64,000 bases of DNA from the NCBI GenBank assembly GCA_028284225.1, contig JANQSD010000002.1, positions 1 through 64,000 of the forward strand, given 5' to 3'. Below the pieces are notes generated by a model. That model saw only the letters and a program-made list of their open reading frames with translations, was not told where the DNA came from and made no database searches. The stretch comes from Arenicellales bacterium. GTDB lineage: Bacteria > Pseudomonadota > Gammaproteobacteria > Arenicellales > JAHEKD01. Both the position numbers and the translations under genes were made by a program. Of the stretch, positions 17,872 through 25,998 are shown in pieces; the stretch's first letter is position 1, and each line of letters starts with the position of its first letter.

Positions 17872-18255
17872 ATGAACCTGGCTGTTAATAATGCAATAAA
17901 ATCTATGCTGTTAATCAGCGGTTTGTTTATTTGCGGTCTACTTGCCGGCGATTTCTGGCATTACCTGGGTGATAAGAACAATATTGTCAACCGTTACCTG
18001 GAAGCCCATAACAGTCGCTTCATCGGTGATGCAGATGCTAATCAAATTTATTATGTGTTCTATAACGACTTTGAAGCATTGAACCAATTCACTGATTCAC
18101 ACACAGATTTCAATCAAACCCAGGCTTCCAGTTTAGATCGTGTTGCCACCGTCTCAATTGACAAAGAGAGCTTACCCTATTCGCTAAACACCTTGAGAGA
18201 ACAGGAATTTGTGCGTTTTGTTTTTCCAGGCACGTTTCCGTTTGTTTGTCACTAG
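17872..18255 (+). CDS. Hypothetical membrane-anchored or secreted protein
   Basis: A 127-residue protein not recognised. It starts with a hydrophobic segment (MLLISGLFICGLLAGDFW, about 12-29) that could be a signal anchor, followed by a soluble part with YYVFYNDFEALNQF. Its frame ends at TAG, 18253-18255, right at the edge of the inverted-repeat element at 18256-18525. The end near FPFVCH may therefore be shortened or altered by that insertion. It is not clearly in an operon with anything. Confidence 0.6.
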   Translation: MNLAVNNAIKSMLLISGLFICGLLAGDFWHYLGDKNNIVNRYLEAHNSRFIGDADANQIYYVFYNDFEALNQFTDSHTDFNQTQASSLDRVATVSIDKESLPYSLNTLREQEFVRFVFPGTFPFVCH

Positions 18256-18525
18256 CCAGAGTCTGTTGCCAATTACTAAAAACACCTCGCTGGGGTTGAT
18301 TTGGGTTCAATCGAGGCAGGCTGAACGTGATATAGTCATTCTATATGAGTGAAGCCTAACGGTGAGTGAGCCCAAATCAACCCCAGCCCGAAGGGTTAGC
18401 CTGGAAAAACGCCCTGAGCTGCGTTGTGCGTCGCTCATTTGGAGTCACCAAACTACACTCCTCACGCCTTGTCAGATCATTTTTCCTGACTAACGAGACG
18501 ATTTTAGTAATTGGCAACAGACCCT
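18256..18525. mobile_element. MITE-like inverted-repeat element
   Basis: Perfect 21-base terminal inverted repeats (18261-18281, starting GTCTGTTGCC, and 18502-18522, ending GGCAACAGAC) enclose an inner perfect 17-base inverted repeat (18289-18305 and 18371-18387) and a hairpin ATATAG...CTATAT near 18331-18347. No open frame or transposase is present. CTAG occurs at both borders, 18252-18255 and 18524-18527, and could be a target duplication. The element lies between convergent genes and provides or abuts both of their stop codons. The transposase family cannot be told. Confidence 0.65.
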
Positions 18526-19153
18526 AGAATGCAGCAATTATCTTTTTCACTCCCTTAACAACATCTTCCGGTTTATGCGGCGCTTTGAAAATAGCCTGTA
18601 AATTAACTTGCGGATTCCATAGCAACATGAATGTTGAGTGATCAACGACGTAGTTTTGATTTTCAGGGTTTTCTGGAACGACGAATACTACACCTACCCG
18701 GGTGGCTAATTCTTGTAAGTCACTCATTTCACCTGTTGCGGCCAGAAAATCAGGATCAAAATATTGAACGTATTGTTTAAGCCGATCGGGAGTATCACGT
18801 GCCGGATCGACTGAAATAAATGCAAAATCGACTTGTTGAGCGATTTTTTCATCGAATAGCACCTTGATCTTTTTCATGTCGTTAAGCGCCATCGGACAGG
18901 CATCAGGACAAAAAGTAAAACCAAAATAAACCAGCCACCATTTGTCTTTGAATCGTTGTTGATCTATAGGCTGGCCGTCAAAATCCACAAGCTGAAAATC
19001 ACCTATCTCCCTGGCCTGGGGGTAAACGATACCGACTTCTTCACTGATTAAGGGGCCAGTGTTCCTTTGCTGATTAATCGCCAGCCAAAACCCGAACCCC
19101 AGGGCAATCAAACCCAGGATGATTGTTAATGTTTTAAGCAATATTGAATTCAT
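18524..19153 (-). CDS. SCO1/SenC family copper chaperone
   Basis: A 209-residue thioredoxin-fold protein with an N-terminal membrane anchor (LTIILGLIALGFGFWLAI). The copper-binding motif FCPDAC gives Cys82 and Cys86, and the distal ligand is His172 in VVDHSTFML. SCO proteins deliver copper to the CuA site of cytochrome c oxidase or act as thiol oxidoreductases. Its start overlaps the end of the PCu(A)C gene by four bases (ATGA), showing translational coupling. Its stop codon lies at the edge of the MITE-like element, so the C-terminal end could have been reshaped, though the length is normal. Confidence 0.92.
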   Translation of the reverse strand: MNSILLKTLTIILGLIALGFGFWLAINQQRNTGPLISEEVGIVYPQAREIGDFQLVDFDGQPIDQQRFKDKWWLVYFGFTFCPDACPMALNDMKKIKVLFDEKIAQQVDFAFISVDPARDTPDRLKQYVQYFDPDFLAATGEMSDLQELATRVGVVFVVPENPENQNYVVDHSTFMLLWNPQVNLQAIFKAPHKPEDVVKGVKKIIAAF

Positions 19154-19647
19154 GAATCTTTTTTTACAGGCACCATGACTTTGACTGCAGGAAGATCTTT
19201 TAATTCAAATATAATCTCAATTTCTGCACCTTGTTTAAATGATTCCTGGACCCCCATTAACATTACGTGTGATCCACCCGCCTTAAGTTCCAGCGTCTGT
19301 CCTGAGTTAAGGGTGATATCAGCCATTTTGCGCATTTTCATCACCTCATTCTCTAGCTTAACTTCGTGCAATTCTGTCATTTTAGCAATACTGGAAGACA
19401 CTCCAATAATTGAAATGGGCGATTCCGTAATATTGGTAATCTCCATATAGGCCGCAAGCGTGGGTATGCCAGGCGGCGCCTCGCGGATCCAAGGGCTTTT
19501 GATAGAAAGCACTTCATTTTCAGCCTGTGCGAAACTGATAGACGCCAAGGAACCAAACAAAAAACTTATGATTACCAACCGATTCAGAATACCCCGGACA
19601 ATGCTTGAAACGTTTCCGGGGTGATGTTGAAAAACAATCTGCTTCAT
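19150..19647 (-). CDS. Periplasmic copper chaperone PCu(A)C
   Basis: A 165-residue protein with a signal peptide ending near Ala40 (SLASISFAQA). The conserved Met/His copper site is present: KMTELHEV (Met90, His94), Met105/Met108 and GGSHVMLMGV (His127, Met129). PCu(A)C proteins carry Cu(I) in the periplasm and work with SCO in assembling the CuA centre of heme-copper oxidases. The coupled sco gene downstream supports this role. No oxidase subunit genes are in this window, so the target is elsewhere in the genome. Confidence 0.92.
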   Translation of the reverse strand: MKQIVFQHHPGNVSSIVRGILNRLVIISFLFGSLASISFAQAENEVLSIKSPWIREAPPGIPTLAAYMEITNITESPISIIGVSSSIAKMTELHEVKLENEVMKMRKMADITLNSGQTLELKAGGSHVMLMGVQESFKQGAEIEIIFELKDLPAVKVMVPVKKDS

Positions 19648-19667
19648 ATTTTTTAACTTGTGGCTAG

Positions 19668-20132
19668 TTACTTTTTTTGTTCTTGAAGATAGTGCTTTAT
19701 CAGCTCAACTTTAGGCCGGCAATCGCGTGCTGACGTCAGATGTGCTGCTGCCTGATCGACAGTCATATCTTTATACTGGGCCAGGTATGCGGTGGCAACT
19801 GTAGGTGAGCGGTCCCGGCCGGCTGTACAATGAAGATAGATAGTATGACCAACTGCAATCATGCGATTTAAGAGGTTAACAGCTGCAGGCAAGTGTGCTT
19901 TCAAATCCTCGTCATCAAAATCGATGATAGGTACACGCTGGATAACTAAATCCAGATCATAGCTGGCTTGTTGAACCTCAGCAAAGTTGACCTGCCATTT
20001 GAGAAAATCATCATCGGTTTGTAAATTTAATACACCGGTTACACCCATCAGTCTGATTTGCTTGATGTCTACCTCATTACTGGGGCATGTTCCGACAAAA
20101 AGCGTTGGATTTACTCTGGCGAAATCAATCAT
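19668..20132 (-). CDS. Dual-specificity protein phosphatase
   Basis: A 154-residue cysteine phosphatase. The P-loop HCTAGRDRS (101-109) fits HCx5R with Cys102 and Arg108, and an acidic loop PIIDFDDED near 68-76 can supply the general acid. The size and sequence match small bacterial dual-specificity phosphatases, which may dephosphorylate proteins, glucans or lipids. No signal peptide is seen. It is 20 bases upstream of the PCu(A)C gene on the same strand and might be co-transcribed with it. The substrate is unknown. Confidence 0.88.
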   Translation of the reverse strand: MIDFARVNPTLFVGTCPSNEVDIKQIRLMGVTGVLNLQTDDDFLKWQVNFAEVQQASYDLDLVIQRVPIIDFDDEDLKAHLPAAVNLLNRMIAVGHTIYLHCTAGRDRSPTVATAYLAQYKDMTVDQAAAHLTSARDCRPKVELIKHYLQEQKK

Positions 20133-20149
20133 TTAAACATTAGAACGAA

Positions 20150-20662
20150 TCATTGCTTAAGCGAATTGTAGGCTTTGGTGAAACCGGACAAAGATATCGG
20201 CACCTCAAACGAACGACCGCCTAAGTCAAGAAAAGTAAGCTTAATCTTGTTGCCTTTTTTAATGGCATCCAGGAATTTATCGGTTATTCCAACTTCAACA
20301 TGGCAGCCAACGCGACTACAGAAAACAAAAGGCAGCCGCGATACTTCACCCGCATCGATTTTTACACTCATACCTTCAGGCAGCAAAGTACCCAGGGGGG
20401 TGGTGATTCGTAAAATTGGTTTTTTCGCTTCGGGAATATGGCCAACAGCGATATTGACTAATTCCGCATCCTTATCTTTGACCACAATAGTTTGTGAGGT
20501 ATAGCAAATTTCCTGTTTGAGATTAGGATCAGTTTCACATTGATTAGCCCAATCTTTAAATACCTTGGCACTGCTGTCCGGCTCCTTGATTAAAAACTCT
20601 TGAGCGAAACTAGTGAAGGGTAATAAGGCGGTAATAAGAATAATCGCTTTTATAGATTTCAT
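20150..20662 (-). CDS. Invasion-associated locus B (IalB)-like secreted protein
   Basis: A 170-residue protein with a clear signal peptide (IILITALLPFTSFA, cleavage before QEF). The mature part has the IalB fold pattern: KDWANQCE with a Cys, ICYTSQTIV with a second Cys, LGTLLPEGMSVKID, and PFVFCSRVGCHVEV with a Cys pair near 120. The name comes from Bartonella, but homologues are common in non-pathogens, where the function is unknown. No link with virulence is implied. It lies 17 bases upstream of the phosphatase gene on the same strand. Confidence 0.85.
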   Translation of the reverse strand: MKSIKAIILITALLPFTSFAQEFLIKEPDSSAKVFKDWANQCETDPNLKQEICYTSQTIVVKDKDAELVNIAVGHIPEAKKPILRITTPLGTLLPEGMSVKIDAGEVSRLPFVFCSRVGCHVEVGITDKFLDAIKKGNKIKLTFLDLGGRSFEVPISLSGFTKAYNSLKQ

Positions 20663-20859
20663 TAAGTGATTAATGGTTTGATTCAGGATTCGGTATTATA
20701 AACCCAGAGAATAAGCTTTGACATTGAATTATTTCACAACCTGTGGTTTTGCTGAACCAAAGCTTAATGCTGCTGTCTGTGTAAAGATTTGGTTAAATAC
20801 TTTGCTATGCTCAGCAGATTATCAATTATATAATCCATCCCAAGTTTCTGGAGAATCCT

Positions 20860-21648
20860 ATGCGCGGTGAATTAATAAATAAAATTTTACTTTCAACGAT
20901 CATTGTATTACTTACAGTAGGTTGCGCTGGTCGACAACAACCTCAGGCCAATGAACAAACCGATCAAGTGCAGGCCAGTGAGATCGATCCATATGAAGAT
21001 TTTAATCGTTCGGTTTATAAGTTTAATACTCAACTCGATAAGTACCTGCTCAAGCCATTGGCAAAAACTTATGCAAATATCACCCCGGACCCGGTTGAAA
21101 GCGGAATCAGTAAATTTTTTAGTAATCTGAATGAGCCTCGCAATACCGTCAACAGCCTGCTACAGGGAAAATTTGATAAAGCCGGATTGAGTGCCGGACG
21201 TTTTGTATTAAACACAACAGTAGGTGTACTGGGATTTTTTGATGTTGCCGGGAAGTTGGATATTCCTAAGCACAATGAAGATTTCGGGCAAACACTCGCT
21301 GCCTGGGGTGTTCCATCCGGCCCTTATTTTGTTATTCCAGTCTTTGGCCCTCGATATCTGCGTCATTCCGTGGGTATGATTCCGGATGCAGTGGTTGGAC
21401 CAACTTACAGCATAAGTGATGACTCGGTAAGATGGGGATTGACTGCTTTGAATATCGTGCAATCACGTGCTCAATTTCTGGGTACTGATGACCTGCTCGA
21501 ATTGCAACTTGATCCCTATATATTTGTACGTGAAACCTATTTACAAAAACGTGAAGCTGCTCTGAATGATTCTGAAGTTAATAATGCCGATGAATTTGAG
21601 GATGAATTCGATGACGAGTTCGAAGACGAGCTCGAGTCCGAGAGCTAA
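20860..21648 (+). CDS. mlaA: MlaA (VacJ) outer-membrane lipoprotein with acidic tail
   Basis: A 262-residue lipoprotein with lipobox TVGC (Cys22). The VacJ domain shows DPYEDFNRSVYKFN and FLGTDDLLELQLDPYIFVRE. MlaA sits in the outer membrane with porins and removes misplaced phospholipids from the outer leaflet, passing them to MlaC. The other mla genes are not nearby. The C-terminus ends in a run of Asp/Glu with DEFED-type repeats (about 244-262). SD-like GGAG precedes the ATG. apaH follows 23 bases later on the same strand. Confidence 0.93.
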   Translation: MRGELINKILLSTIIVLLTVGCAGRQQPQANEQTDQVQASEIDPYEDFNRSVYKFNTQLDKYLLKPLAKTYANITPDPVESGISKFFSNLNEPRNTVNSLLQGKFDKAGLSAGRFVLNTTVGVLGFFDVAGKLDIPKHNEDFGQTLAAWGVPSGPYFVIPVFGPRYLRHSVGMIPDAVVGPTYSISDDSVRWGLTALNIVQSRAQFLGTDDLLELQLDPYIFVRETYLQKREAALNDSEVNNADEFEDEFDDEFEDELESES

Positions 21649-21671
21649 CTTCACCTTAAATACAAAATATC

Positions 21672-22481
21672 ATGGATTTGGTCGTTGGAGATATTCACGG
21701 TTGCTATAAAGCATTCAAACGACTACTAAACAAATCCAAATTCCGCCCGGCCAAAGATCGGCTATGGTTGACTGGTGATTTAGTTAATCGCGGCCCCAAA
21801 TCGGCAGATGTTGTACGTCATGTCATGGATTTGGGTGACCGGGCAAATGTAGTACTAGGCAATCATGACCTGCACTTGCTCGCAGTGGCTGCTGGTGTTG
21901 CCGGCCCCAAACGAAACGATAACTCACATTTGCTGCTTGATGAACCTGACGCCGACAACATGATTGAATGGCTGACAAAGCGACCATTAGCCTTATTTAA
22001 TAAACGGCATGACTTCTTGCTGGTACATGCTTCTGTTCACAAAAACTGGACAACTGAAAATACTTTGATTTACGCGGCAGAAATCGAACGCTGTCTGCAA
22101 GGCCCTGATCAAATCAATTATCTAAAAAATATGTATGGCAGCAAGCCGGCTAACTGGTCAGACAAGCTTAAAAACTGGCCACGAAAACGTTTGATTACTA
22201 ACGTCCTGACACGCGCGCGATTTTGCAAAAAAAACGGGGCATTGGATTTAACGCAAAAAGGCCCTCCCGGCAGCCAATCTAAATCACTTTATCCCTGGTA
22301 TGATTTACCCAACCGCAAAACAGCGAATCAACTGATCTTTTTCGGACACTGGAGCGCATTAGGCTTTAGGCAAAGCAATAATGCAATTTGTATGGATAGC
22401 GGTTATTTGTGGGGCGGCAAACTCACTGCTTTTAAATTGAAAAAGAAAAAAGTTAAAATCATTCAAGTTGGCCATGGCTAA
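21672..22481 (+). CDS. apaH: Symmetrical bis(5'-nucleosyl)-tetraphosphatase ApaH
   Basis: A 269-residue metallophosphatase with the four signature blocks: GDIHGCY near the start, GDLVNRGP (about 36-43), LGNHDLH (about 62-68) and later histidines in LVHASVH and FFGHWSALG. ApaH splits diadenosine tetraphosphate symmetrically into two ADP and can decap Np4-capped RNA. The length is typical. It overlaps apaG; in Escherichia coli apaG precedes apaH, so the order is swapped here. Confidence 0.95.
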   Translation: MDLVVGDIHGCYKAFKRLLNKSKFRPAKDRLWLTGDLVNRGPKSADVVRHVMDLGDRANVVLGNHDLHLLAVAAGVAGPKRNDNSHLLLDEPDADNMIEWLTKRPLALFNKRHDFLLVHASVHKNWTTENTLIYAAEIERCLQGPDQINYLKNMYGSKPANWSDKLKNWPRKRLITNVLTRARFCKKNGALDLTQKGPPGSQSKSLYPWYDLPNRKTANQLIFFGHWSALGFRQSNNAICMDSGYLWGGKLTAFKLKKKKVKIIQVGHG

Positions 22482-22869
22482 AGCGCATACAGAAAATACC
22501 AATAACGATATTGAGATAAAAGTAAAGACTCATTATCTCAGGCAACAGTCACAGCCTGATAACGAGAAATATGTATTTGCCTACACAATCAATATTCACA
22601 ATACAGGTGAACGAAAATACCAGTTAATTACCCGTCATTGGGTGATTACGGAAAGTGACTTTAGTGTTCAGGAAGTCCATGGCGAAGGCGTAGTAGGCAA
22701 GCAACCCATTATCGAACCCGGTAAAAGCTTTGAATACACTAGCGCCGCTATATTAAAAACTGAGGTCGGGACTATGAAAGGTTTTTACGATATGCTGGAC
22801 GAAAATGGTCGAGTATTTAAAGCAGCCATACCTCAATTTACCCTCTCGGTGCCTCGCGTTTTACAATAA
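22474..22869 (+). CDS. apaG: ApaG (DUF525) protein
   Basis: A 131-residue protein of the ApaG/DUF525 fold, a fibronectin-like beta sandwich. YVFAYTINIHNTGE, LITRHWVITE and VHGEGVVGKQPIIEPG are typical conserved blocks. Its biochemical function is unsettled, with links to cobalt resistance and protein-protein contacts. The ATG at 22474 overlaps the end of apaH by 8 bases and matches the usual N-terminus; a TTG 6 bases upstream is a less likely start. Translational coupling with apaH is expected. Confidence 0.93.
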   Translation: MAKAHTENTNNDIEIKVKTHYLRQQSQPDNEKYVFAYTINIHNTGERKYQLITRHWVITESDFSVQEVHGEGVVGKQPIIEPGKSFEYTSAAILKTEVGTMKGFYDMLDENGRVFKAAIPQFTLSVPRVLQ

Positions 22870-23068
22870 GCCCTGTCTCCGCATTGAATCAATGTCTGTA
22901 CTGAATACTGAATCAAGTTCAGCACGGGCTTTAATTCTGTATTCAGCACAGGCTTCAGCGGGGATCTCCTAAACAAAATAAAAAAATTCAAGTTCAGCGG
23001 CATAAGCTATGCAATGAGCAGCAATAGTAGTGATAGTCTGAATTTTTATTTTTTTGTATGGAGTTTTA

Positions 23069-23142
23069 ACCCCCTCTAGCTCCCCCTGAAAGGGGGAGAA
23101 TGTGTTTTTCCTCCCCTCTCAGGGGAGGCTAGGTGGGGTTTT
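23069..23142 (+). repeat. Family A cloverleaf-like repeat, copy 1
   Basis: Hairpin CTCCCCCT-GAA-AGGGGGAG (23080-23098) and hairpin CCTCCCCT-CTC-AGGGGAGG (23110-23128) are enclosed by an imperfect outer stem AACCCC...GGGGTT, followed by a run of T. The same layout is found at 32186-32258 (inverted) and 45846-45917. The T tract could let it terminate transcription after apaG. Confidence 0.7.
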
Positions 23143-23213
23143 TTATCAATGCTCGTTTAATTTCCCGGTTAAATAGATCAAAGCTGATCTGAGTTATCGC
23201 ACTTTTAATCATT

Positions 23214-23250
23214 GCCCGTCCCCTATTAGGGGAGGCTAGGTGGGGTAGAA
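23214..23250 (+). repeat. Family A repeat, internally deleted copy
   Basis: It begins like one end of the family (TGCCCGTCCC) and passes directly to the other end (AGGGGAGGCTAGGTGGGG), so the two central hairpins have collapsed into one short stem. Confidence 0.55.
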
Positions 23251-23383
23251 AGATAAAAACACAATAAATAAGCATTCATCGACGAATTAAATAACTTATA
23301 TAGCAATGCTATTAACTGTATATCGATAAAAAACCTTTTTCTATTCACGTTGTATTGCAGTTAGGCCAGCTTATAATTACTGC

Positions 23384-24808
23384 ATGCCCGATAATAAACA
23401 ACGATTATGGCTCATTACGTTTTTATCATTTGTAGTAACCGGCTGTAATTTATCCACAAAGCAACCTCAGGTTGCAGATTTAGCATTCGAATTTCCTGAA
23501 ACTTGGGAAAGCGCGGGCTCGCCTGAAAAAATCACATTAGGCTGGTTATCACAATTCAATGACCCGGTGCTTAACCAACATGTACGTGCAGCTTTACAAA
23601 ATAATTTTGACTTGCTGGCTAACGCTGAACAACTGAATGCCGCAATTGCCACAGCCAAGGCCACTAACGCCAATCTTTATCCGAATCTTGATTTAGGTGT
23701 GCAACGTAACCGTGCAAAAAGTTTTTCCATAGACGAGCAAGGCTTGGTCACTACTCAATATACAACACGATATCAGGGCGACTTGACTGTAAATTGGGAA
23801 GCTGATCTTTGGGGCAAACTCAGTGATAGAAGCCGAGCCAGCTTGTTAGATTCACAAAACCGCACAGCATTATATCAAGCAGCACGTTTATCACTGGCCG
23901 CCAACGTTGCCCAAACCTGGTTCAATGTCATAGAAGCCAGCAATCAATTAGCTCTCAGCCGGCGCCAGTTAGACAGCTTGAATGAGGCACTGGACATTAT
24001 TGAAAACAGTTATCAAGCTGGGCTGAATAGTGCTGTTGATGTATTTTCTGCGCGTTCGGATTTCGAAAATCAAAAAGCCCAAGTTGCTCAAGACAAGCAA
24101 GCACTTGAGCAGCTTAAACGTAGTTTGAATGTATTGTTGGGTAACTATCCATCGTCCCAACTGAATATCTCAGATGCTAAACTGCCGGTTAAATTCATAC
24201 CAATACCTACAGGTCTGCCCTCGGAATTACTGTTAAGGCGGCCTGACATTGCCGCAGCAAGATTCAACTGGCTGGCTCAGGACTACCGCCGCCAAGCAGC
24301 CAAAAAAGACCGTTACCCATCATTCACTTTAACCGGAAATTTAGGCGAAAGCAGCAATAGTTTAAGTCAGCTATTAGACAGCGATGATGTATTCTGGTCA
24401 TTGATAGCCGGTTTGACCCAACCTGTTTTTAATGCCGGAAGACTGAAAGCACTTGAAGAAAATGCCGGCGCTTTAACCCGCCAGGCGCTGGCTGAATATT
24501 CATCAACTATTTTGACTGCTTTTACCGAGGTCGAAAATACACTGGCCGCCGAGCAATATTTGTTAACACGTTACAAAAACACCAAAAATGCTGCTCAACT
24601 GGCAGAATCTGCTTATCAACTGGCTTTAGAACAATACCAAACCGGATTAGTCGATTACGTCACTGTATTGACTACACAGCGCCAGTTTTTTAGTGCGGAC
24701 TCTAACCAGATAAGTCTTTATAATGATCTCATTCAAAACCGGATCAATCTACATCTGGCGTTGGGTGGTGATTTTTTTACCCTTGATGAAACGAGTAACG
24801 AGCTCTAG
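23384..24808 (+). CDS. Outer-membrane efflux lipoprotein (NodT/TolC family), second set
   Basis: A 474-residue lipoprotein (FVVTGC, acylated Cys21) with two outer-membrane-efflux repeats. DLWGKLSDRSRASLLD near 145-160 and FWSLIAGLTQPVFNAGRLK near 345-363 align with the paralogue at 7745-9133. It forms the channel of the second tripartite pump. The adaptor gene follows 8 bases later and the RND pump overlaps that by four bases, so the three are one operon. No dedicated regulator lies next to it. Confidence 0.94.
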   Translation: MPDNKQRLWLITFLSFVVTGCNLSTKQPQVADLAFEFPETWESAGSPEKITLGWLSQFNDPVLNQHVRAALQNNFDLLANAEQLNAAIATAKATNANLYPNLDLGVQRNRAKSFSIDEQGLVTTQYTTRYQGDLTVNWEADLWGKLSDRSRASLLDSQNRTALYQAARLSLAANVAQTWFNVIEASNQLALSRRQLDSLNEALDIIENSYQAGLNSAVDVFSARSDFENQKAQVAQDKQALEQLKRSLNVLLGNYPSSQLNISDAKLPVKFIPIPTGLPSELLLRRPDIAAARFNWLAQDYRRQAAKKDRYPSFTLTGNLGESSNSLSQLLDSDDVFWSLIAGLTQPVFNAGRLKALEENAGALTRQALAEYSSTILTAFTEVENTLAAEQYLLTRYKNTKNAAQLAESAYQLALEQYQTGLVDYVTVLTTQRQFFSADSNQISLYNDLIQNRINLHLALGGDFFTLDETSNEL

Positions 24809-24816
24809 CAGTCATT

Positions 24817-25998
24817 ATGGAACAATCTTCTAACGGCATACGTAATTTCATTCTGAGCGTTATCTTTTTAGGTGTGGCGTTAGGTGCCGCTTATTATGTA
24901 AAAAATAATCCACCCAAGGCTGAGCGTGAAAAACCTGTGGCACCGGTGTTGCAAGTTGAGACCATGGTTGCTGAACCGCAAAACTATAACATCATTATTG
25001 AATCATACGGCACCATACAGGCTCGTACGCAAGGAACTTTAACCGCTCAGGTTGATGGCGAAGTAATTAATGTCGCTGAGGGTTTTCGTCAAGGGAGTTT
25101 TTTTGAAAAAGGCGATTTATTGCTGGAAATCGATCCGCGTGATTATCAAACCACTCTGATTAATGCACAGGCCAACGTCTCTCAAGCTCAAGCAGCTTTA
25201 GCACAGGAGCAGGCCCAAGCTGAGCAAGCGGCTAAAGACTGGAAGCGTTTAGGCAATTCCGGCAAAGCGTCTGATCTGGTGTTAAGAAAACCGCAATTAG
25301 CTGCCTCGCGGGCGCAACTTGAGTGGAATAAAGCGGCGTTAGCCAAAGCTGAACTTGACCTCAAGCGAACTCAAATTGTCGCACCCTATGCAGGACGAAT
25401 TATTAGTAAAAATGTCGACTTAGGCCAATATGTCACCACTGGCACACAATTAGCAGAAATATTTGCTGTCGATTATGTTGAAGTACGCTTACCTTTGACC
25501 AGCCGTGAATATACCTACGTCGATATTCATGAAAACTATCGCGGTGAAAATTTTACTGCTGATTCCAGCAATTCTCCATTAGTCAGGGTCACTAACCGAA
25601 TCGGAAATACCAGCCAAAGCTTTAACGGCTATATCAGCCGATCCGAGGGAGTATTCAATACCAGCACCCGGCAAACCTATGTCGTTGCCCATATAGACGA
25701 TCCCTATGGCAAGCGTACCGATGGTTCACCGCCGCTTAAAATCGGGCAATTTGTAACGGCTGAAATCCAGGGCAAAACGCTGGCTGATGTATATGTTGTG
25801 CCGAATAGTGCTGTTTATCAGGGTAGTTATATTTTTATTGCCGAAGACAATATCATTCAGCGCCGCGAAATTAATTTACTGTGGCAGGATAATGATAATA
25901 CGGTGATTGACCAGGGTATTACTGAGGGTGAGATCATTGTATTAACGCCGTTAAATGAGACAATAAGCGGCACACAGATTCAATACGGTCAATCATGA
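24817..25998 (+). CDS. RND efflux periplasmic adaptor, second set
   Basis: A 393-residue HlyD/AcrA-type adaptor. It has an N-terminal anchor (FILSVIFLGVALGAAYYV), a first lipoyl half (AQVDGEVINVAEGFRQGSFF), an Ala/Gln-rich helical hairpin (about 108-160), a second lipoyl half (APYAGRIISKNVDLGQYVT) and a beta-barrel with PLTSREYTYVDIHENYRG. The stop codon overlaps the RND gene start in ATGA. It would link the pump at 25995 to the channel at 23384. Confidence 0.93.
   Translation: MEQSSNGIRNFILSVIFLGVALGAAYYVKNNPPKAEREKPVAPVLQVETMVAEPQNYNIIIESYGTIQARTQGTLTAQVDGEVINVAEGFRQGSFFEKGDLLLEIDPRDYQTTLINAQANVSQAQAALAQEQAQAEQAAKDWKRLGNSGKASDLVLRKPQLAASRAQLEWNKAALAKAELDLKRTQIVAPYAGRIISKNVDLGQYVTTGTQLAEIFAVDYVEVRLPLTSREYTYVDIHENYRGENFTADSSNSPLVRVTNRIGNTSQSFNGYISRSEGVFNTSTRQTYVVAHIDDPYGKRTDGSPPLKIGQFVTAEIQGKTLADVYVVPNSAVYQGSYIFIAEDNIIQRREINLLWQDNDNTVIDQGITEGEIIVLTPLNETISGTQIQYGQS

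Larger units (their letters stand above)
22870..23383. other. Repeat-rich intergenic region between apaG and the second efflux operon
   Basis: These 514 bases hold no credible gene. They contain an imperfect inverted repeat CTGTACTGAATAC / GTATTCAGCACAG (22896-22908 and 22939-22951), a full copy of repeat family A (23069-23142) and a shortened copy (about 23214-23250). An A+T-rich stretch with the control region of the efflux operon follows (23250-23383). Confidence 0.6.

Noticed and set aside
23069-23250. Possible CRISPR array because of repeated GGGGAGG units
   Set aside because: The units are palindromic with unequal spacing and few copies; no Cas genes are in the window.
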